Assembly: GCF_900106755.1 (NCBI RefSeq)
Contig: NZ_FNNN01000018.1
Location: 1 to 64,000 of the forward strand
DNA: 64,000 nt
Origin: Bacteroides faecis MAJ27
GTDB taxonomy: Bacteria; Bacteroidota; Bacteroidia; Bacteroidales; Bacteroidaceae
Direction: 5' to 3'
The notes below the pieces were generated by a model. It saw only the letters and a program-made list of their open reading frames with translations, was not told where the DNA came from and searched no databases. This document shows, in pieces, positions 33,156 through 43,005 of this stretch. Every line of letters begins with the position of its first letter. Position 1 is the first letter of the stretch. The position numbers and the translations under genes were made by a program.

Positions 33156-36031
33156 GGACACAAGAAGTTGAAATCAAACCAACTTTAAAAGTCGTATTAA
33201 AGTCTGATTCTCAGAATCTTGATGAAGTTGTAGTAACAGCTATGGGTATCAAGCGATCTGAAAAATCTTTAGGTTATGCTGTCTCCAGTGTAAAAGGAGA
33301 TGAGATAACTAAGGCGCGTGAAAGTAATGTGCTTAATTCGTTGTCCGGTAAGATTGCAGGTTTGCAAATTGCACAGTCGTCCGGAACAGTAGGTGGTAGC
33401 TCAAGTATACAGATTCGTGGCGCTTCTTCCATTGGTACAGTTTCTTCTCCTCTGTTTATTATTGACGGACTTCCTATTGATAATGGTTCTTACAATCCTG
33501 ACAGAACCAATGGTATAGTCGATGTGGGTAACCGCGCAGGAGACATCAACTCTGACGATATTGAATCTATCAACGTATTGAAGGGTGCAGCTGCAACCGC
33601 ATTGTATGGAGCGCGTGCAAAGGATGGTGCAATTGTTATTACCACAAAGAAAGGAAAAAAGAACTCACCGGTCTTTGTTACGGTGAATTCCTCAACACGA
33701 TTTGAAAATGTACTCAAATTGCCTGATTTCCAGAATGAGTATGCACAGGGTAGTTACGGAGTGTATAATGTAAAGATGTTGAATGGATGGGGACCGAAGA
33801 TTTCGTCGGTACAAGATCAGCAATTTACAGATTATAAAGGAGATAAAGTGACTTTGAAGGCAAATCCTGATAATGTGAAGGATTTCTATGAAACCGGAAT
33901 GAGTTATATTAATAATGTATCAGTAGCCGGAGGTGGTGAAAAAGCTGATTTCCGTTTGAGTTTTACCTCTACCAACCAGACGGGTGTTGTACCTGGTTCT
34001 GACTATAATAAATATGCTTTTTCTGTGAATGCAGGTATGAACTTTACGAATAACTTTACAGGACGTATTTCTGCTCAATACATACGTTCTGATTCAGAAG
34101 GTCGTCCGGCACAGGGAGCAAATGATAGTAACTTGTTGATTCCATTGATCAATGGATTGCCAAGAACCATTGATATTCATGACATCAAGCAGAATTGGAT
34201 TGATGAAAATGGTAAACAGATTACGCTAGACCCGGAAGGTAAAAGTAATAATCCGTACTGGATTATTAATAAGAATAAGTTTACCAATAATCTGGATCGT
34301 ATGATCGGCAATATCACATTGACTTATAAACCGATTGAAGGATTGACTATTACTAATAATGCCGGAACGGATTTCTATACAGAAGGAAGACGTAAAGTTT
34401 ATGCAAAAGGTACTGTAGGAGCCTTGAACGGTAAATTCCAGACTTGGAATTTGTATAAAAGAATTATAAATAATGACTTAATGGTTTCCTATGAGAAGAC
34501 TTTTGCCAATGATTATCATTTTAAGGCTATGATAGGTCACAATCTCTATCAGGAAGAATGGAAAAATGAGAATGTACAAGCTCAGAATCTCGTAGTTGAC
34601 GAGTTATATACATACACTAATGCAAAGTCTACTACTCCGGTGAATTATTATGAAAAGAAACGTCTTGTGGGTTTGTATGGAGATATTAGCTTGGGATATA
34701 AAGATATGCTTTTCGTTAATGTAACAGGACGTAATGACTGGTCGTCTACTTTGCCTGTCAATAATCGTTCTTATTTTTATCCGTCTATCAGCGGTAGTTT
34801 CATTTTCACAGAGTTGATGGAGAATAAAGACATTCTGAATTATGGTAAGGTTCGTTTAAGCTATGCGAATGTGGGTAGTGATGAAGACCCATATAATTTA
34901 GCATTTAAATATACTCCTGCCAGTACTTATTTCTTGCAATATTTGGGCAATGTTAATACTTTCCCACATATGGGACTGGTTGGTTTTACCGGCCCTCGTG
35001 TATTGCCGAATGAAAATCTGAAACCTCAGAATCAAAGTTCATTCGAAGTCGGAGCTGATTTACGTTTCTTCGGTGGAAAGATTCGTTTGGATATGACTTA
35101 CTATAGTAACATTACAAAGAATCAGATTGTAAGTATTGATGTCCCGTTATCAACAGGTTACTTTGCTAATAATATCAATGCCGGAAAGATTGCCAATAAA
35201 GGTGTCGAAGTAACTCTGGGTTTGACACCTGTAGAAACACGTAACTTTAAATGGGATCTGGATGCAACGTTTGCTTCTAATAAGCAGACTGTGGAAGAAT
35301 TGGCCGAAGGACTTGATGAATATACATTAACAAGCGGATTGAGTGGTCTGCAGATTAAGGCTGCGAAAGGTGATTCGTTCGGTTTGTACGGTACTGCCTG
35401 GAAGCGTGATGATCAAGGCAATTATGTGATCAATTCTAAGACAGGTTTGAGAGAAACTGTCAATAACGTACGCCTGGGAGATGTTTATCCTGATTTTACA
35501 ATGGGTATTAATAACACACTTACTTATAAAGGATTGACCTTCAGTTTCTTGATTGATATTCGTCATGGAGGGTCTTTGTATTCAGAAACTGTTGCTAATT
35601 TAAGAAGCAGCGGTTTGGCTGCAGAAACAGTAGCTCATCGTGAAGATGCTTCTTTTATCGAACCGGGCGTAATCCTTCAGGATGACGGAACCTACAGACC
35701 TAATGATGTGCCGGTGAAGAGTATGCAGGATTACTGGCAACATGTGTCCAATTCTAGTAATAATGAAGGAAATATCTATAATGCATCATTCGTGAAACTT
35801 AGAGAGGTACAACTGTCTTATAGTTTCCCACGTAAATGGTTCAAGAGTTTCTTTGTTAAATCATTGGATTTAGGCTTCGAGGCACGTAATTTATGGATCA
35901 TCAAAGACCATGTGCCGCATATTGATCCGGAAGCAAACTTTTTTGGTCCCTCTCAAATCGGAGGTGGTGTAGAGTTTAACAGCATTCCTTCTACCAGAAG
36001 TTTCGGATTTAATCTCAGATTAACATTGTAA
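33131..36031 (+). CDS. SusC/RagA transporter lacking promoter and signal peptide (silent, locus 3)
   Basis: About 966 residues, starting in the regulatory-like domain at the crossover site (KTLQISYIGMRTQEVEIKP), then LDEVVVTAMGIKRSEKSLGY, a plug (GARAKDGAIVITTKKGK) and a full barrel. No ATG, signal peptide or promoter precedes it. An inversion of about 8.9 kb would attach the leader from 24456. Its N-terminal 50 residues are nearly the same as those of locus 2, but the barrel differs widely, so it should transport something else. The SusD partner follows by about 15-20 bp. Confidence 0.9.
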   Translation: MQISYIGMRTQEVEIKPTLKVVLKSDSQNLDEVVVTAMGIKRSEKSLGYAVSSVKGDEITKARESNVLNSLSGKIAGLQIAQSSGTVGGSSSIQIRGASSIGTVSSPLFIIDGLPIDNGSYNPDRTNGIVDVGNRAGDINSDDIESINVLKGAAATALYGARAKDGAIVITTKKGKKNSPVFVTVNSSTRFENVLKLPDFQNEYAQGSYGVYNVKMLNGWGPKISSVQDQQFTDYKGDKVTLKANPDNVKDFYETGMSYINNVSVAGGGEKADFRLSFTSTNQTGVVPGSDYNKYAFSVNAGMNFTNNFTGRISAQYIRSDSEGRPAQGANDSNLLIPLINGLPRTIDIHDIKQNWIDENGKQITLDPEGKSNNPYWIINKNKFTNNLDRMIGNITLTYKPIEGLTITNNAGTDFYTEGRRKVYAKGTVGALNGKFQTWNLYKRIINNDLMVSYEKTFANDYHFKAMIGHNLYQEEWKNENVQAQNLVVDELYTYTNAKSTTPVNYYEKKRLVGLYGDISLGYKDMLFVNVTGRNDWSSTLPVNNRSYFYPSISGSFIFTELMENKDILNYGKVRLSYANVGSDEDPYNLAFKYTPASTYFLQYLGNVNTFPHMGLVGFTGPRVLPNENLKPQNQSSFEVGADLRFFGGKIRLDMTYYSNITKNQIVSIDVPLSTGYFANNINAGKIANKGVEVTLGLTPVETRNFKWDLDATFASNKQTVEELAEGLDEYTLTSGLSGLQIKAAKGDSFGLYGTAWKRDDQGNYVINSKTGLRETVNNVRLGDVYPDFTMGINNTLTYKGLTFSFLIDIRHGGSLYSETVANLRSSGLAAETVAHREDASFIEPGVILQDDGTYRPNDVPVKSMQDYWQHVSNSSNNEGNIYNASFVKLREVQLSYSFPRKWFKSFFVKSLDLGFEARNLWIIKDHVPHIDPEANFFGPSQIGGGVEFNSIPSTRSFGFNLRLTL

Positions 36032-36050
36032 GAATTAAACGAAGATGATT

Positions 36051-37511
36051 ATGAAAAAGAAAATATTAGTATATGCATTAAGCGCTTTGACATGTGGGCT
36101 GTTTACCTCATGCAGCGACTGGCTTGATATTAACCATGACCCCAATACTGCCGAGAAAGTTGATCCCGGATATTTATTTAACTATGCAGCTGTAAACTGG
36201 GCCGGAACACGAACAGGTGGTGACTTCTATATTCCTTTATCTATGAGTTCACAGTGTCAGGTTGACGGTGGACTTGATTATGGTGGATGGGATGAATCAG
36301 TATATACCATTTCTCCCTACAGCACAGGAAACGTGTGGAAACATTATTATTCTGTTGGTGGCAACAATTTGATGCTGGCTATTAAAAATGCAGAAGAATC
36401 AGATCCGGTGAATCACAATGCTATTGCACAATGTAAGATTCTGCTGGCTGAACATATGTATGAAGCAACCATGTTATGGGGAGACATACCTTTCACCGAG
36501 TCATGGAACGGAACAATCAAATATCCGAAGTTTGATTCTCAGGAAAGTGTGCTGAATGGTGTTCTGTCGTTGCTTGATGAGGCATTGCAGGTAATGGATC
36601 TGAATGATGCTAATGCGATTGATGAGTACGATATCTATTATAAAGGTGACATGAACAAATGGATGACTCTGGCAAAATCGTTAAAGTTCAGGACACTGAT
36701 GGTCATGGTAGACAAAGATCCTTCTAAGGCTACTGCTATTGGTACGATGTTGCAGGCTGGAGGAATGGTTTCATCAGCATCAGATAATTTGGTATTCCCT
36801 TATTCTACAGACCCGGGCAATCAGAATCCTAAATATGAACTTATAGAGTTGGTCGGTGGTACGCAGATTTTGTTTTTTGCCAGCAATTATATGCTGAAGC
36901 CGATGCAGGAACGCAATGACCCCCGTATTCCTTGTTATTTTGAGCCGGGTGCCGATGGTGTGTACAGAGGGTTAGGCAACCGTGAGCCTGCTGAGACAGA
37001 TGACAAGGATAATATGTTATCATCTGTTGTGAGCAGCTATCTTTTCAGGAAAGATGCGCCGGAGCTGATTTACTCTTGTCAGGAACAGCTGCTTCTGGAA
37101 GCGGAAGCTTATGCTCGCGGTTTGGGAGTTGCTCAGAATCTGTCGAAGGCTAATGAATTGTACAAGAAAGGCGTTCGGGAAGCATGTGCATTCTATGGAG
37201 TAGCTGAAAACGATATTGATACATATGTTACAGGTTTGCCGGAATTGACAACAGTGACTCCGGAGAATGCATTATATGAGATTCATATGCAACAGTGGAT
37301 TGATTTGATGGACCGTCCGTTCGAGGAGTTCGTGCAGTGGAGGCGTTCCGGAACTGCAGGCAATGAAGTTCCAACTTTGCAAGTACCGGAAGATGCAACT
37401 TCAAAAGAACTGATCAGAAGATGGGAATATAGCCCCGAAGAGATGACGGCTAATATCAATGCTCCGAAAGAATCTCCGAAGATCTGGGAAAAATTATGGT
37501 TTGATTTATAA
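36051..37511 (+). CDS. SusD/RagB-like surface lipoprotein (locus 3)
   Basis: A 486-residue lipoprotein with lipobox LFTSC (Cys21) and the SusD-type start SDWLDINHDPNTAEKVDPGY. The middle has the family's helical repeat (AIAQCKILLAEHMYEATMLW), and the end holds IHMQQWIDLMDRPFEEFVQW. I use the ATG at 36051, giving a standard MKKK signal peptide; an in-frame ATG lies two codons earlier. It is the lid partner of the silent SusC upstream and is followed by a terminator, so locus 3 has two genes only. Confidence 0.88.
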   Translation: MKKKILVYALSALTCGLFTSCSDWLDINHDPNTAEKVDPGYLFNYAAVNWAGTRTGGDFYIPLSMSSQCQVDGGLDYGGWDESVYTISPYSTGNVWKHYYSVGGNNLMLAIKNAEESDPVNHNAIAQCKILLAEHMYEATMLWGDIPFTESWNGTIKYPKFDSQESVLNGVLSLLDEALQVMDLNDANAIDEYDIYYKGDMNKWMTLAKSLKFRTLMVMVDKDPSKATAIGTMLQAGGMVSSASDNLVFPYSTDPGNQNPKYELIELVGGTQILFFASNYMLKPMQERNDPRIPCYFEPGADGVYRGLGNREPAETDDKDNMLSSVVSSYLFRKDAPELIYSCQEQLLLEAEAYARGLGVAQNLSKANELYKKGVREACAFYGVAENDIDTYVTGLPELTTVTPENALYEIHMQQWIDLMDRPFEEFVQWRRSGTAGNEVPTLQVPEDATSKELIRRWEYSPEEMTANINAPKESPKIWEKLWFDL

Positions 37512-37536
37512 TCGAATTATTATAAATGGTTACGAA

Positions 37537-37570
37537 AAAGAGGACAATACAACATTGTCCTCTTTTTTTT
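37537..37570 (+). terminator. Rho-independent terminator of locus 3
   Basis: AAAGAGGACAAT (37537-37548) pairs perfectly with ATTGTCCTCTTT (37554-37565), and the T-run continues to 37570. It closes the shufflon region. Confidence 0.9.
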
Positions 37571-37573
37571 TGT

Positions 37574-37581
37574 TATATTTG
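37574..37581 (+). promoter_or_regulatory. -7 box of hflX
   Basis: TATATTTG, an exact consensus, followed by a purine-rich start region about 36 bp before the hflX ATG. It begins only a few bases after the preceding terminator. Confidence 0.55.
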
Positions 37582-37616
37582 CGACCATATTTAGATTTAT
37601 ATATCAGAAGAAAAGA

Positions 37617-38876
37617 ATGAAAGAATTTATAATATCCGAAGCCAAAGTAGAAACAGCAGTACTTGTCGGACTCATTACCCAGACGCAGGATGAGCGGAAA
37701 ACAAACGAGTATCTCGATGAATTGGCTTTCCTTGCTGAGACGGCTGGGGCGGAAGTAGTAAAACGATTTACACAGAAATTGCCGACTGCCAATTCGGTAA
37801 CTTATGTCGGAAAAGGGAAATTGGAAGAGATCAGACAATATATACGAACGGAAGAGGAAGAAGAACGTGAAGTAGGAATGGTTATCTTTGATGATGAACT
37901 TTCCGCGAAACAAATACGTAATATTGAAGCCGAACTGAAAGTGAAGATACTGGACCGTACTTCATTGATTCTCGATATATTTGCGATGCGCGCTCAGACT
38001 GCCAATGCGAAGACGCAGGTGGAGCTGGCTCAATATAAATATATGTTGCCACGTCTGCAACGGCTTTGGACTCACTTGGAACGCCAAGGTGGTGGATCAG
38101 GTAGCGGAAGCGGTAAAGGAGGCTCTGTGGGACTTCGCGGACCGGGTGAAACGCAGCTCGAAATGGACCGCCGTATCATCTTGAACCGTATGTCATTGCT
38201 GAAAGAACGTCTGGCTGAAATTGATAAACAGAAAGCTACCCAGCGTAAAAATCGAGGACGTATGATCCGTGTCGCACTGGTTGGCTATACCAACGTTGGA
38301 AAATCGACAATCATGAACTTACTGTCAAAGAGCGAAGTTTTTGCAGAAAACAAGCTTTTTGCTACACTGGATACAACGGTACGTAAAGTGATCATCGATA
38401 ACCTGCCGTTTCTCTTATCTGATACAGTCGGATTTATCCGTAAATTGCCTACCGATCTGGTGGATTCATTCAAATCGACTTTGGATGAGGTGCGAGAAGC
38501 AGATTTATTGGTACATGTAGTCGATATCTCTCATCCCGGATTTGAAGAACAGATTGAAGTGGTGAACAGGACACTGGCCGACATTGGCGGCGGCGGCAAA
38601 CCCATGATACTTATATTTAATAAAATAGACGCTTATACCTACGTGGAGAAAGCGCCGGACGACCTTACCCCCCGAACAAAGGAAAACTTAACACTCGAAG
38701 AACTGATGAAGACGTGGATGGCAAAGATGGAGGACAACTACCTCTTTATTTCCGCCCGCGAACGAATCAATATAGACGAACTGAAAGATGTGGTTTATCA
38801 GCGAGTGAAAGAATTGCATGTTCAAAAGTATCCCTATAACGATTTTCTTTATCAGACTTACGAAGAGGAAGAATAA
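37617..38876 (+). CDS. hflX: GTPase HflX
   Basis: A 419-residue ribosome-associated GTPase that splits or rescues stalled 70S ribosomes under stress. The N-terminal HflX domain covers about 1-185, with the glycine-rich linker and signature GLRGPGETQLEMDRR near 172-186. The G domain has G1 GYTNVGKST near 222, G3 DTVGFIRKLP near 268, G4 NKID near 335 and G5 SARE near 378. Length is normal. It stands between a terminator and the DUF4954 gene, 57 bp downstream, with which it may be co-transcribed. Confidence 0.95.
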   Translation: MKEFIISEAKVETAVLVGLITQTQDERKTNEYLDELAFLAETAGAEVVKRFTQKLPTANSVTYVGKGKLEEIRQYIRTEEEEEREVGMVIFDDELSAKQIRNIEAELKVKILDRTSLILDIFAMRAQTANAKTQVELAQYKYMLPRLQRLWTHLERQGGGSGSGSGKGGSVGLRGPGETQLEMDRRIILNRMSLLKERLAEIDKQKATQRKNRGRMIRVALVGYTNVGKSTIMNLLSKSEVFAENKLFATLDTTVRKVIIDNLPFLLSDTVGFIRKLPTDLVDSFKSTLDEVREADLLVHVVDISHPGFEEQIEVVNRTLADIGGGGKPMILIFNKIDAYTYVEKAPDDLTPRTKENLTLEELMKTWMAKMEDNYLFISARERINIDELKDVVYQRVKELHVQKYPYNDFLYQTYEEEE

Positions 38877-38933
38877 TAATCAATGTACCGCTTACTGATT
38901 GGGGGAGGCGGTACATATCTATTTTTTATCTAT

Positions 38934-40925
38934 ATGAAAGACTATCGTAAACTGACTGAAGACGAAGTGCTTCAGTTGAAGAGCCAGTCGTGTCTGGCTG
39001 ATGATTGGGGGAATGTTTCGGTTGCTGAGGGCTTTAACTGTGAGTATGTTCACCATACTCGTTTTTCGGGTGAAGTGAAATTAGGCGTATTTGATGCCGA
39101 ATTTACGCTGCCCGGAGGAATCAGGAAACACTCGGGACTCCGTCATGTCACTCTGCACAATGTAGTAGTAGGGGATAACTGCTGCATTGAAAACATTCAA
39201 AACTACATTGCTAATTATGAAATTGGAAATGATACCTTCATTGAAAATGTAGATATCATTTTAGTAGATGGGCTGAGCACCTTTGGTAATGGGGTAGAAG
39301 CAACAGTGCTCAATGAAACGGGGGGGCGTGAAGTGCTGATTAATGATAAGCTGTCGGCACACCAAGCGTACATACTGGCCTTATATCGCCACCGCCCGGA
39401 ACTGATTAATCGCATGAAAGCGATTGCTGATTATTATTCCAATAAACATGCTTCTGCTACAGGCAGTATAGGCGACCATGTGATGATCCTTAATACGGGA
39501 TCTATCAAGAATGTGCGAATCGGTGATTATTGCCATATCTGTGGTACTTGTCGTTTATCAAACGGTAGTGTAAACAGTAATGTAACAGCACCTGTACACA
39601 TCGGACATGGAGTAATATGTGATGATTTCATTATTTCTTCTGGTTCTGAAGTGGATGACGGTACAATGTTGACCCGTTGTTTTGTTGGTCAGGCATGTAA
39701 GTTGGGGCATAACTACTCAGCTTCCGATTCCTTGTTCTTTAGTAACTGTCAGGGAGAGAATGGAGAAGCATGTGCTATCTTTGCAGGACCTTTTACAGTG
39801 ACTCACCACAAATCGACTTTATTGATTGCCGGAATGTTCTCGTTTATGAACGCGGGATCGGGCTCCAATCAGAGTAACCACATGTATAAATTGGGACCTA
39901 TCCATCAAGGAACAATGGAAAGAGGGGCTAAAACGACTTCAGACTCGTATATCTTATGGCCGGCACGTGTCGGAGCTTTCTCTCTGGTAATGGGACGACA
40001 CGTTAATCATGCCGATACTTCTAACCTTCCTTTCTCTTATCTGATTGAGCAACGAAATACGACTTATTTGGTTCCGGGAGTGAATCTGAGAAGTGTAGGT
40101 ACCATTCGCGATGCTCAGAAGTGGCCGAAACGTGATAAGCGGAAAGATCCGAATCGCCTGGATTATATCAATTATAATCTTCTGAGTCCATATACTATTC
40201 AGAAAATGTTCAAAGGACGCTCTATTCTGAAGGACCTTAAACGGGTATCCGGGGAAACATCTGAAATCTATTCTTTCCAAAGTGCAAAGATTAAAAATTC
40301 TTCTCTGAACAACGGCATTCGTTTTTATGAAATTGCTATTCATAAGTTTTTGGGGAATTCAATCATAAAGCGCTTGGAGGGTATTAATTTCCAAAGTAAT
40401 GAAGAGATACGCCAGCGTCTGAAACCGGATACGGAAATCGGAACTGGTGAATGGGTGGATATGTCCGGACTGATCGCTCCTAAAAGTGAAATAGACCGCC
40501 TGCTCGATGGTATCGAGAATGGTTCAGTCAACCGATTGAAATCCATTAATGCCAGCTTTGCGGAAATGCACGAGAATTACTATACGTATGAGTGGACTTG
40601 GGCTTATAACAAAATTCAGGAGTTTTATGGTTTGAATCCGGATGAGATAACAGCGCAGGACATAATCTGTATCGTGAAAACATGGAAGGAGGCAGTAGTG
40701 GGTCTCGATAAAATGGTATATGATGATGCCCGTAAAGAGTTCTCACTGTCTTCAATGACAGGATTCGGGGCGGATGGGTCTCATGATGAAATGAAGCAGG
40801 ACTTTGAACAAGTACGCGGTGACTTTGAAAGTAACACATTTGTTACAGCGGTATTAAAACATATCGAAGATAAAACGGCCCTTGGAAATGAACTGATCAA
40901 AAGAATTGAGTCCATTCAAGACTAA
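38934..40925 (+). CDS. DUF4954 family protein with beta-helix repeats
   Basis: A 663-residue cytoplasmic protein, assigned to DUF4954. Residues about 60-360 show left-handed beta-helix-like hexapeptide patterns seen in acyl- and nucleotidyl-transferases (LHNVVVGDNCCIENIQNY, RIGDYCHICGTCRLSNG, KLGHNYSASDSLFFSN). The C-terminal third is helical. A sugar-nucleotide or acyltransferase link is possible, but the function is unknown. I chose the ATG at 38934 because the extra residues from 38883 (a Gly-rich hydrophobic run) look unlike the protein's start and begin seven bases after hflX. Confidence 0.8.
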   Translation: MKDYRKLTEDEVLQLKSQSCLADDWGNVSVAEGFNCEYVHHTRFSGEVKLGVFDAEFTLPGGIRKHSGLRHVTLHNVVVGDNCCIENIQNYIANYEIGNDTFIENVDIILVDGLSTFGNGVEATVLNETGGREVLINDKLSAHQAYILALYRHRPELINRMKAIADYYSNKHASATGSIGDHVMILNTGSIKNVRIGDYCHICGTCRLSNGSVNSNVTAPVHIGHGVICDDFIISSGSEVDDGTMLTRCFVGQACKLGHNYSASDSLFFSNCQGENGEACAIFAGPFTVTHHKSTLLIAGMFSFMNAGSGSNQSNHMYKLGPIHQGTMERGAKTTSDSYILWPARVGAFSLVMGRHVNHADTSNLPFSYLIEQRNTTYLVPGVNLRSVGTIRDAQKWPKRDKRKDPNRLDYINYNLLSPYTIQKMFKGRSILKDLKRVSGETSEIYSFQSAKIKNSSLNNGIRFYEIAIHKFLGNSIIKRLEGINFQSNEEIRQRLKPDTEIGTGEWVDMSGLIAPKSEIDRLLDGIENGSVNRLKSINASFAEMHENYYTYEWTWAYNKIQEFYGLNPDEITAQDIICIVKTWKEAVVGLDKMVYDDARKEFSLSSMTGFGADGSHDEMKQDFEQVRGDFESNTFVTAVLKHIEDKTALGNELIKRIESIQD

Positions 40926-41003
40926 GTGATAAAGCTGGCTTATTCTTTAATTCATTCATTTATAATAGCTTTTGTTGTACAGAGTTCTCGGCCAGTTTTC
41001 ATC

Positions 41004-41115
41004 TTGATGAGAAAAAAATCTCACCTTGATGAGAAAATTTTCTTATCGCAATGAGAAAAAAAACTCATCACGGTGAGAATAAATTCTCACTGTAACAAGA
41101 AACTATTCTTGTTGC
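41004..41115. repeat. Array of five consecutive small hairpins
   Basis: Five adjacent inverted repeats built on a shared TGAGAA theme: TGAGA/TCTCA (41008-41023); 41028-41047 (a 20-base palindrome with one G-T pair); ATGAG/CTCAT (41051-41068); ACGGTGAGAAT/ATTCTCACTGT (41070-41093); and AACAAGAA/TTCTTGTT (41094-41113). They lie between the DUF4954 stop and the fumarase promoter. The following 41120-41190 is made of short TCATTC/TTCATTC direct repeats. There is no coding sequence. Confidence 0.75.
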
Positions 41116-41191
41116 AGTGGGCATTGTTCCTTTCTCCGTTATTCATTCTTAATTCTTCATTCATCATTCATCATTCTTCATTCTTAATTGC

Positions 41192-41199
41192 TACCTTTG
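41192..41199 (+). promoter_or_regulatory. -7 box of the fumarase gene
   Basis: TACCTTTG is an exact consensus match followed by CC and a purine-rich stretch, about 38 bp before the ATG at 41237. Confidence 0.6.
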
Positions 41200-41236
41200 C
41201 CTCACTAACTAACATTACGTAATAAAAAAAGAGATT

Positions 41237-42871
41237 ATGGCAACACCTCCGTTTAAGTATCAGCCCATGTTTGAAAAGGGAAAAGATACAACTGAGTATT
41301 ATCTGCTTACAAAGGACTATGTATCGGTAAGCGAGTTTGAAGGACATCCTATCCTGAAAATTGAGAAAGAAGGTTTGACTGCGATGGCTAATGCTGCTTT
41401 TCGTGATGTGTCATTTATGCTTCGTCGTTCGCACAATGAACAGGTTGCTAAGATTCTGAGTGATCCGGAAGCCAGTGAGAACGATAAGTACGTAGCATTG
41501 ACTTTCCTGCGTAATGCAGAAGTGGCAGCCAAAGGGGTACTTCCATTCTGCCAGGATACCGGTACCGCTATTATCCACGGTGAGAAAGGACAGCAGGTAT
41601 GGACTGGCTATACGGATGAAGAAGCTCTGTCACTGGGTGTTTATAAAACATATACTGAAGAGAATCTGCGTTACTCTCAGAATGCGCCTCTCAATATGTA
41701 TGATGAGGTGAATACAAAATGTAACCTGCCTGCACAGATTGACATCGAAGCTACTGAAGGAATGGAATACGAATTCCTCTGTGTTACTAAAGGTGGCGGT
41801 TCTGCCAATAAAACATATTTGTATCAGGAAACAAAAGCAATTCTGAATCCCGGTACACTGGTTCCGTTCCTGGTTGAAAAGATGAAGACTTTGGGAACAG
41901 CTGCTTGTCCTCCTTATCACATTGCTTTCGTTATCGGCGGTACTTCTGCCGAGAAGAATCTGCTGACTGTGAAACTGGCTTCCACTCACTTTTACGATAA
42001 TCTGCCGACTACAGGAAATGAGTATGGTCGTGCTTTCCGTGATATTGAGCTGGAAAAACAAGTGCTGGAAGAAGCTCACAAGATTGGATTGGGCGCACAA
42101 TTCGGTGGTAAATATCTGGCGCATGATGTCCGTATTATTCGTCTGCCTCGTCACGGCGCCTCTTGCCCGGTAGGTTTGGGCGTATCTTGTTCTGCGGATC
42201 GTAATATCAAATGTAAAATTAATAAAGAAGGTATCTGGATTGAGAAACTAGATTCAAATCCGGGCAGTCTGATTCCGGCTGAATTGCGCCAGGCTGGTGA
42301 AGGTGATGTGGTGAAAATCGATCTGAACCGTCCGATGGCTGAAATTTTGAAAGAACTGACTAAATATCCCGTATCCACTCGTTTGTCACTGAGCGGTACA
42401 ATCATTGTTGGTCGTGATATTGCTCATGCTAAACTGAAAGAGCGTTTGGATCGTGGAGAAGATTTGCCTCAGTATATCAAGGATCATCCTATCTATTATG
42501 CCGGTCCGGCCAAAACTCCGGCTGGTATGGCTTGCGGTTCAATGGGACCGACAACTGCCGGACGTATGGACTCATATGTTGAGTTGTTCCAGAGTCATGG
42601 TGGCAGTATGGTTATGCTGGCGAAAGGTAACCGTAGCCAGCAGGTTACAGATGCTTGTCAGAAATATGGCGGCTTCTATCTGGGGTCTATCGGCGGACCG
42701 GCTGCAATCCTAGCTCAGAATAATATCAAGAGCATTGAATGTGTTGAATATCCGGAATTGGGTATGGAAGCTATCTGGAAAATAGAAGTAGAAGATTTCC
42801 CGGCATTTATTTTGGTAGATGACAAAGGAAATGACTTCTTCAAACAGATTAAACCACGTTGTGCCAAATAA
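41237..42871 (+). CDS. fumA: Class I fumarate hydratase (iron-sulfur)
   Basis: A 544-residue enzyme interconverting fumarate and malate, in Bacteroides part of the reductive branch that makes succinate. It is the oxygen-sensitive [4Fe-4S] type. Cysteines 105 (LPFCQDTG), 224 (TAACPPY) and 318 (GVSCSADRN) match the cluster ligands of the E. coli class I enzyme in sequence and number. The N-terminal alpha domain ends near 325 and the C-terminal beta domain carries AKTPAGMACGSMGPTTAGRM. It has its own promoter and a terminator at 42935-42974, so it is monocistronic. Confidence 0.96.
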   Translation: MATPPFKYQPMFEKGKDTTEYYLLTKDYVSVSEFEGHPILKIEKEGLTAMANAAFRDVSFMLRRSHNEQVAKILSDPEASENDKYVALTFLRNAEVAAKGVLPFCQDTGTAIIHGEKGQQVWTGYTDEEALSLGVYKTYTEENLRYSQNAPLNMYDEVNTKCNLPAQIDIEATEGMEYEFLCVTKGGGSANKTYLYQETKAILNPGTLVPFLVEKMKTLGTAACPPYHIAFVIGGTSAEKNLLTVKLASTHFYDNLPTTGNEYGRAFRDIELEKQVLEEAHKIGLGAQFGGKYLAHDVRIIRLPRHGASCPVGLGVSCSADRNIKCKINKEGIWIEKLDSNPGSLIPAELRQAGEGDVVKIDLNRPMAEILKELTKYPVSTRLSLSGTIIVGRDIAHAKLKERLDRGEDLPQYIKDHPIYYAGPAKTPAGMACGSMGPTTAGRMDSYVELFQSHGGSMVMLAKGNRSQQVTDACQKYGGFYLGSIGGPAAILAQNNIKSIECVEYPELGMEAIWKIEVEDFPAFILVDDKGNDFFKQIKPRCAK

Positions 42872-42934
42872 TAAGTAACAAGTAATAAGTAATAGCAAGT
42901 AATTCTTGCGGTTGATTACATAAACATTCATTTT

Positions 42935-42974
42935 AGGGATACCTGTCAGTTTTCGTATGGGCATCCCTTTTTTT
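42935..42974 (+). terminator. Terminator after fumarase
   Basis: AGGGAT (42935-42940) and ATCCCT (42963-42968) form the base of a hairpin followed by seven T. The inner pairing is weaker (CC with GG). Confidence 0.65.
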
Positions 42975-43005
42975 ATAAACTTGCTTATCTAATAATTAAA
43001 ACACC

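Noticed and set aside
38883..38933. Longer start for the DUF4954 protein
   Set aside because: The 17 extra residues are Gly-rich and hydrophobic, begin seven bases after hflX, and do not look like a signal peptide or a conserved start.
41120..41190. Short TCATTC-type repeats as a CRISPR array
   Set aside because: Units are only about 6-8 bases long, without spacers or cas genes.
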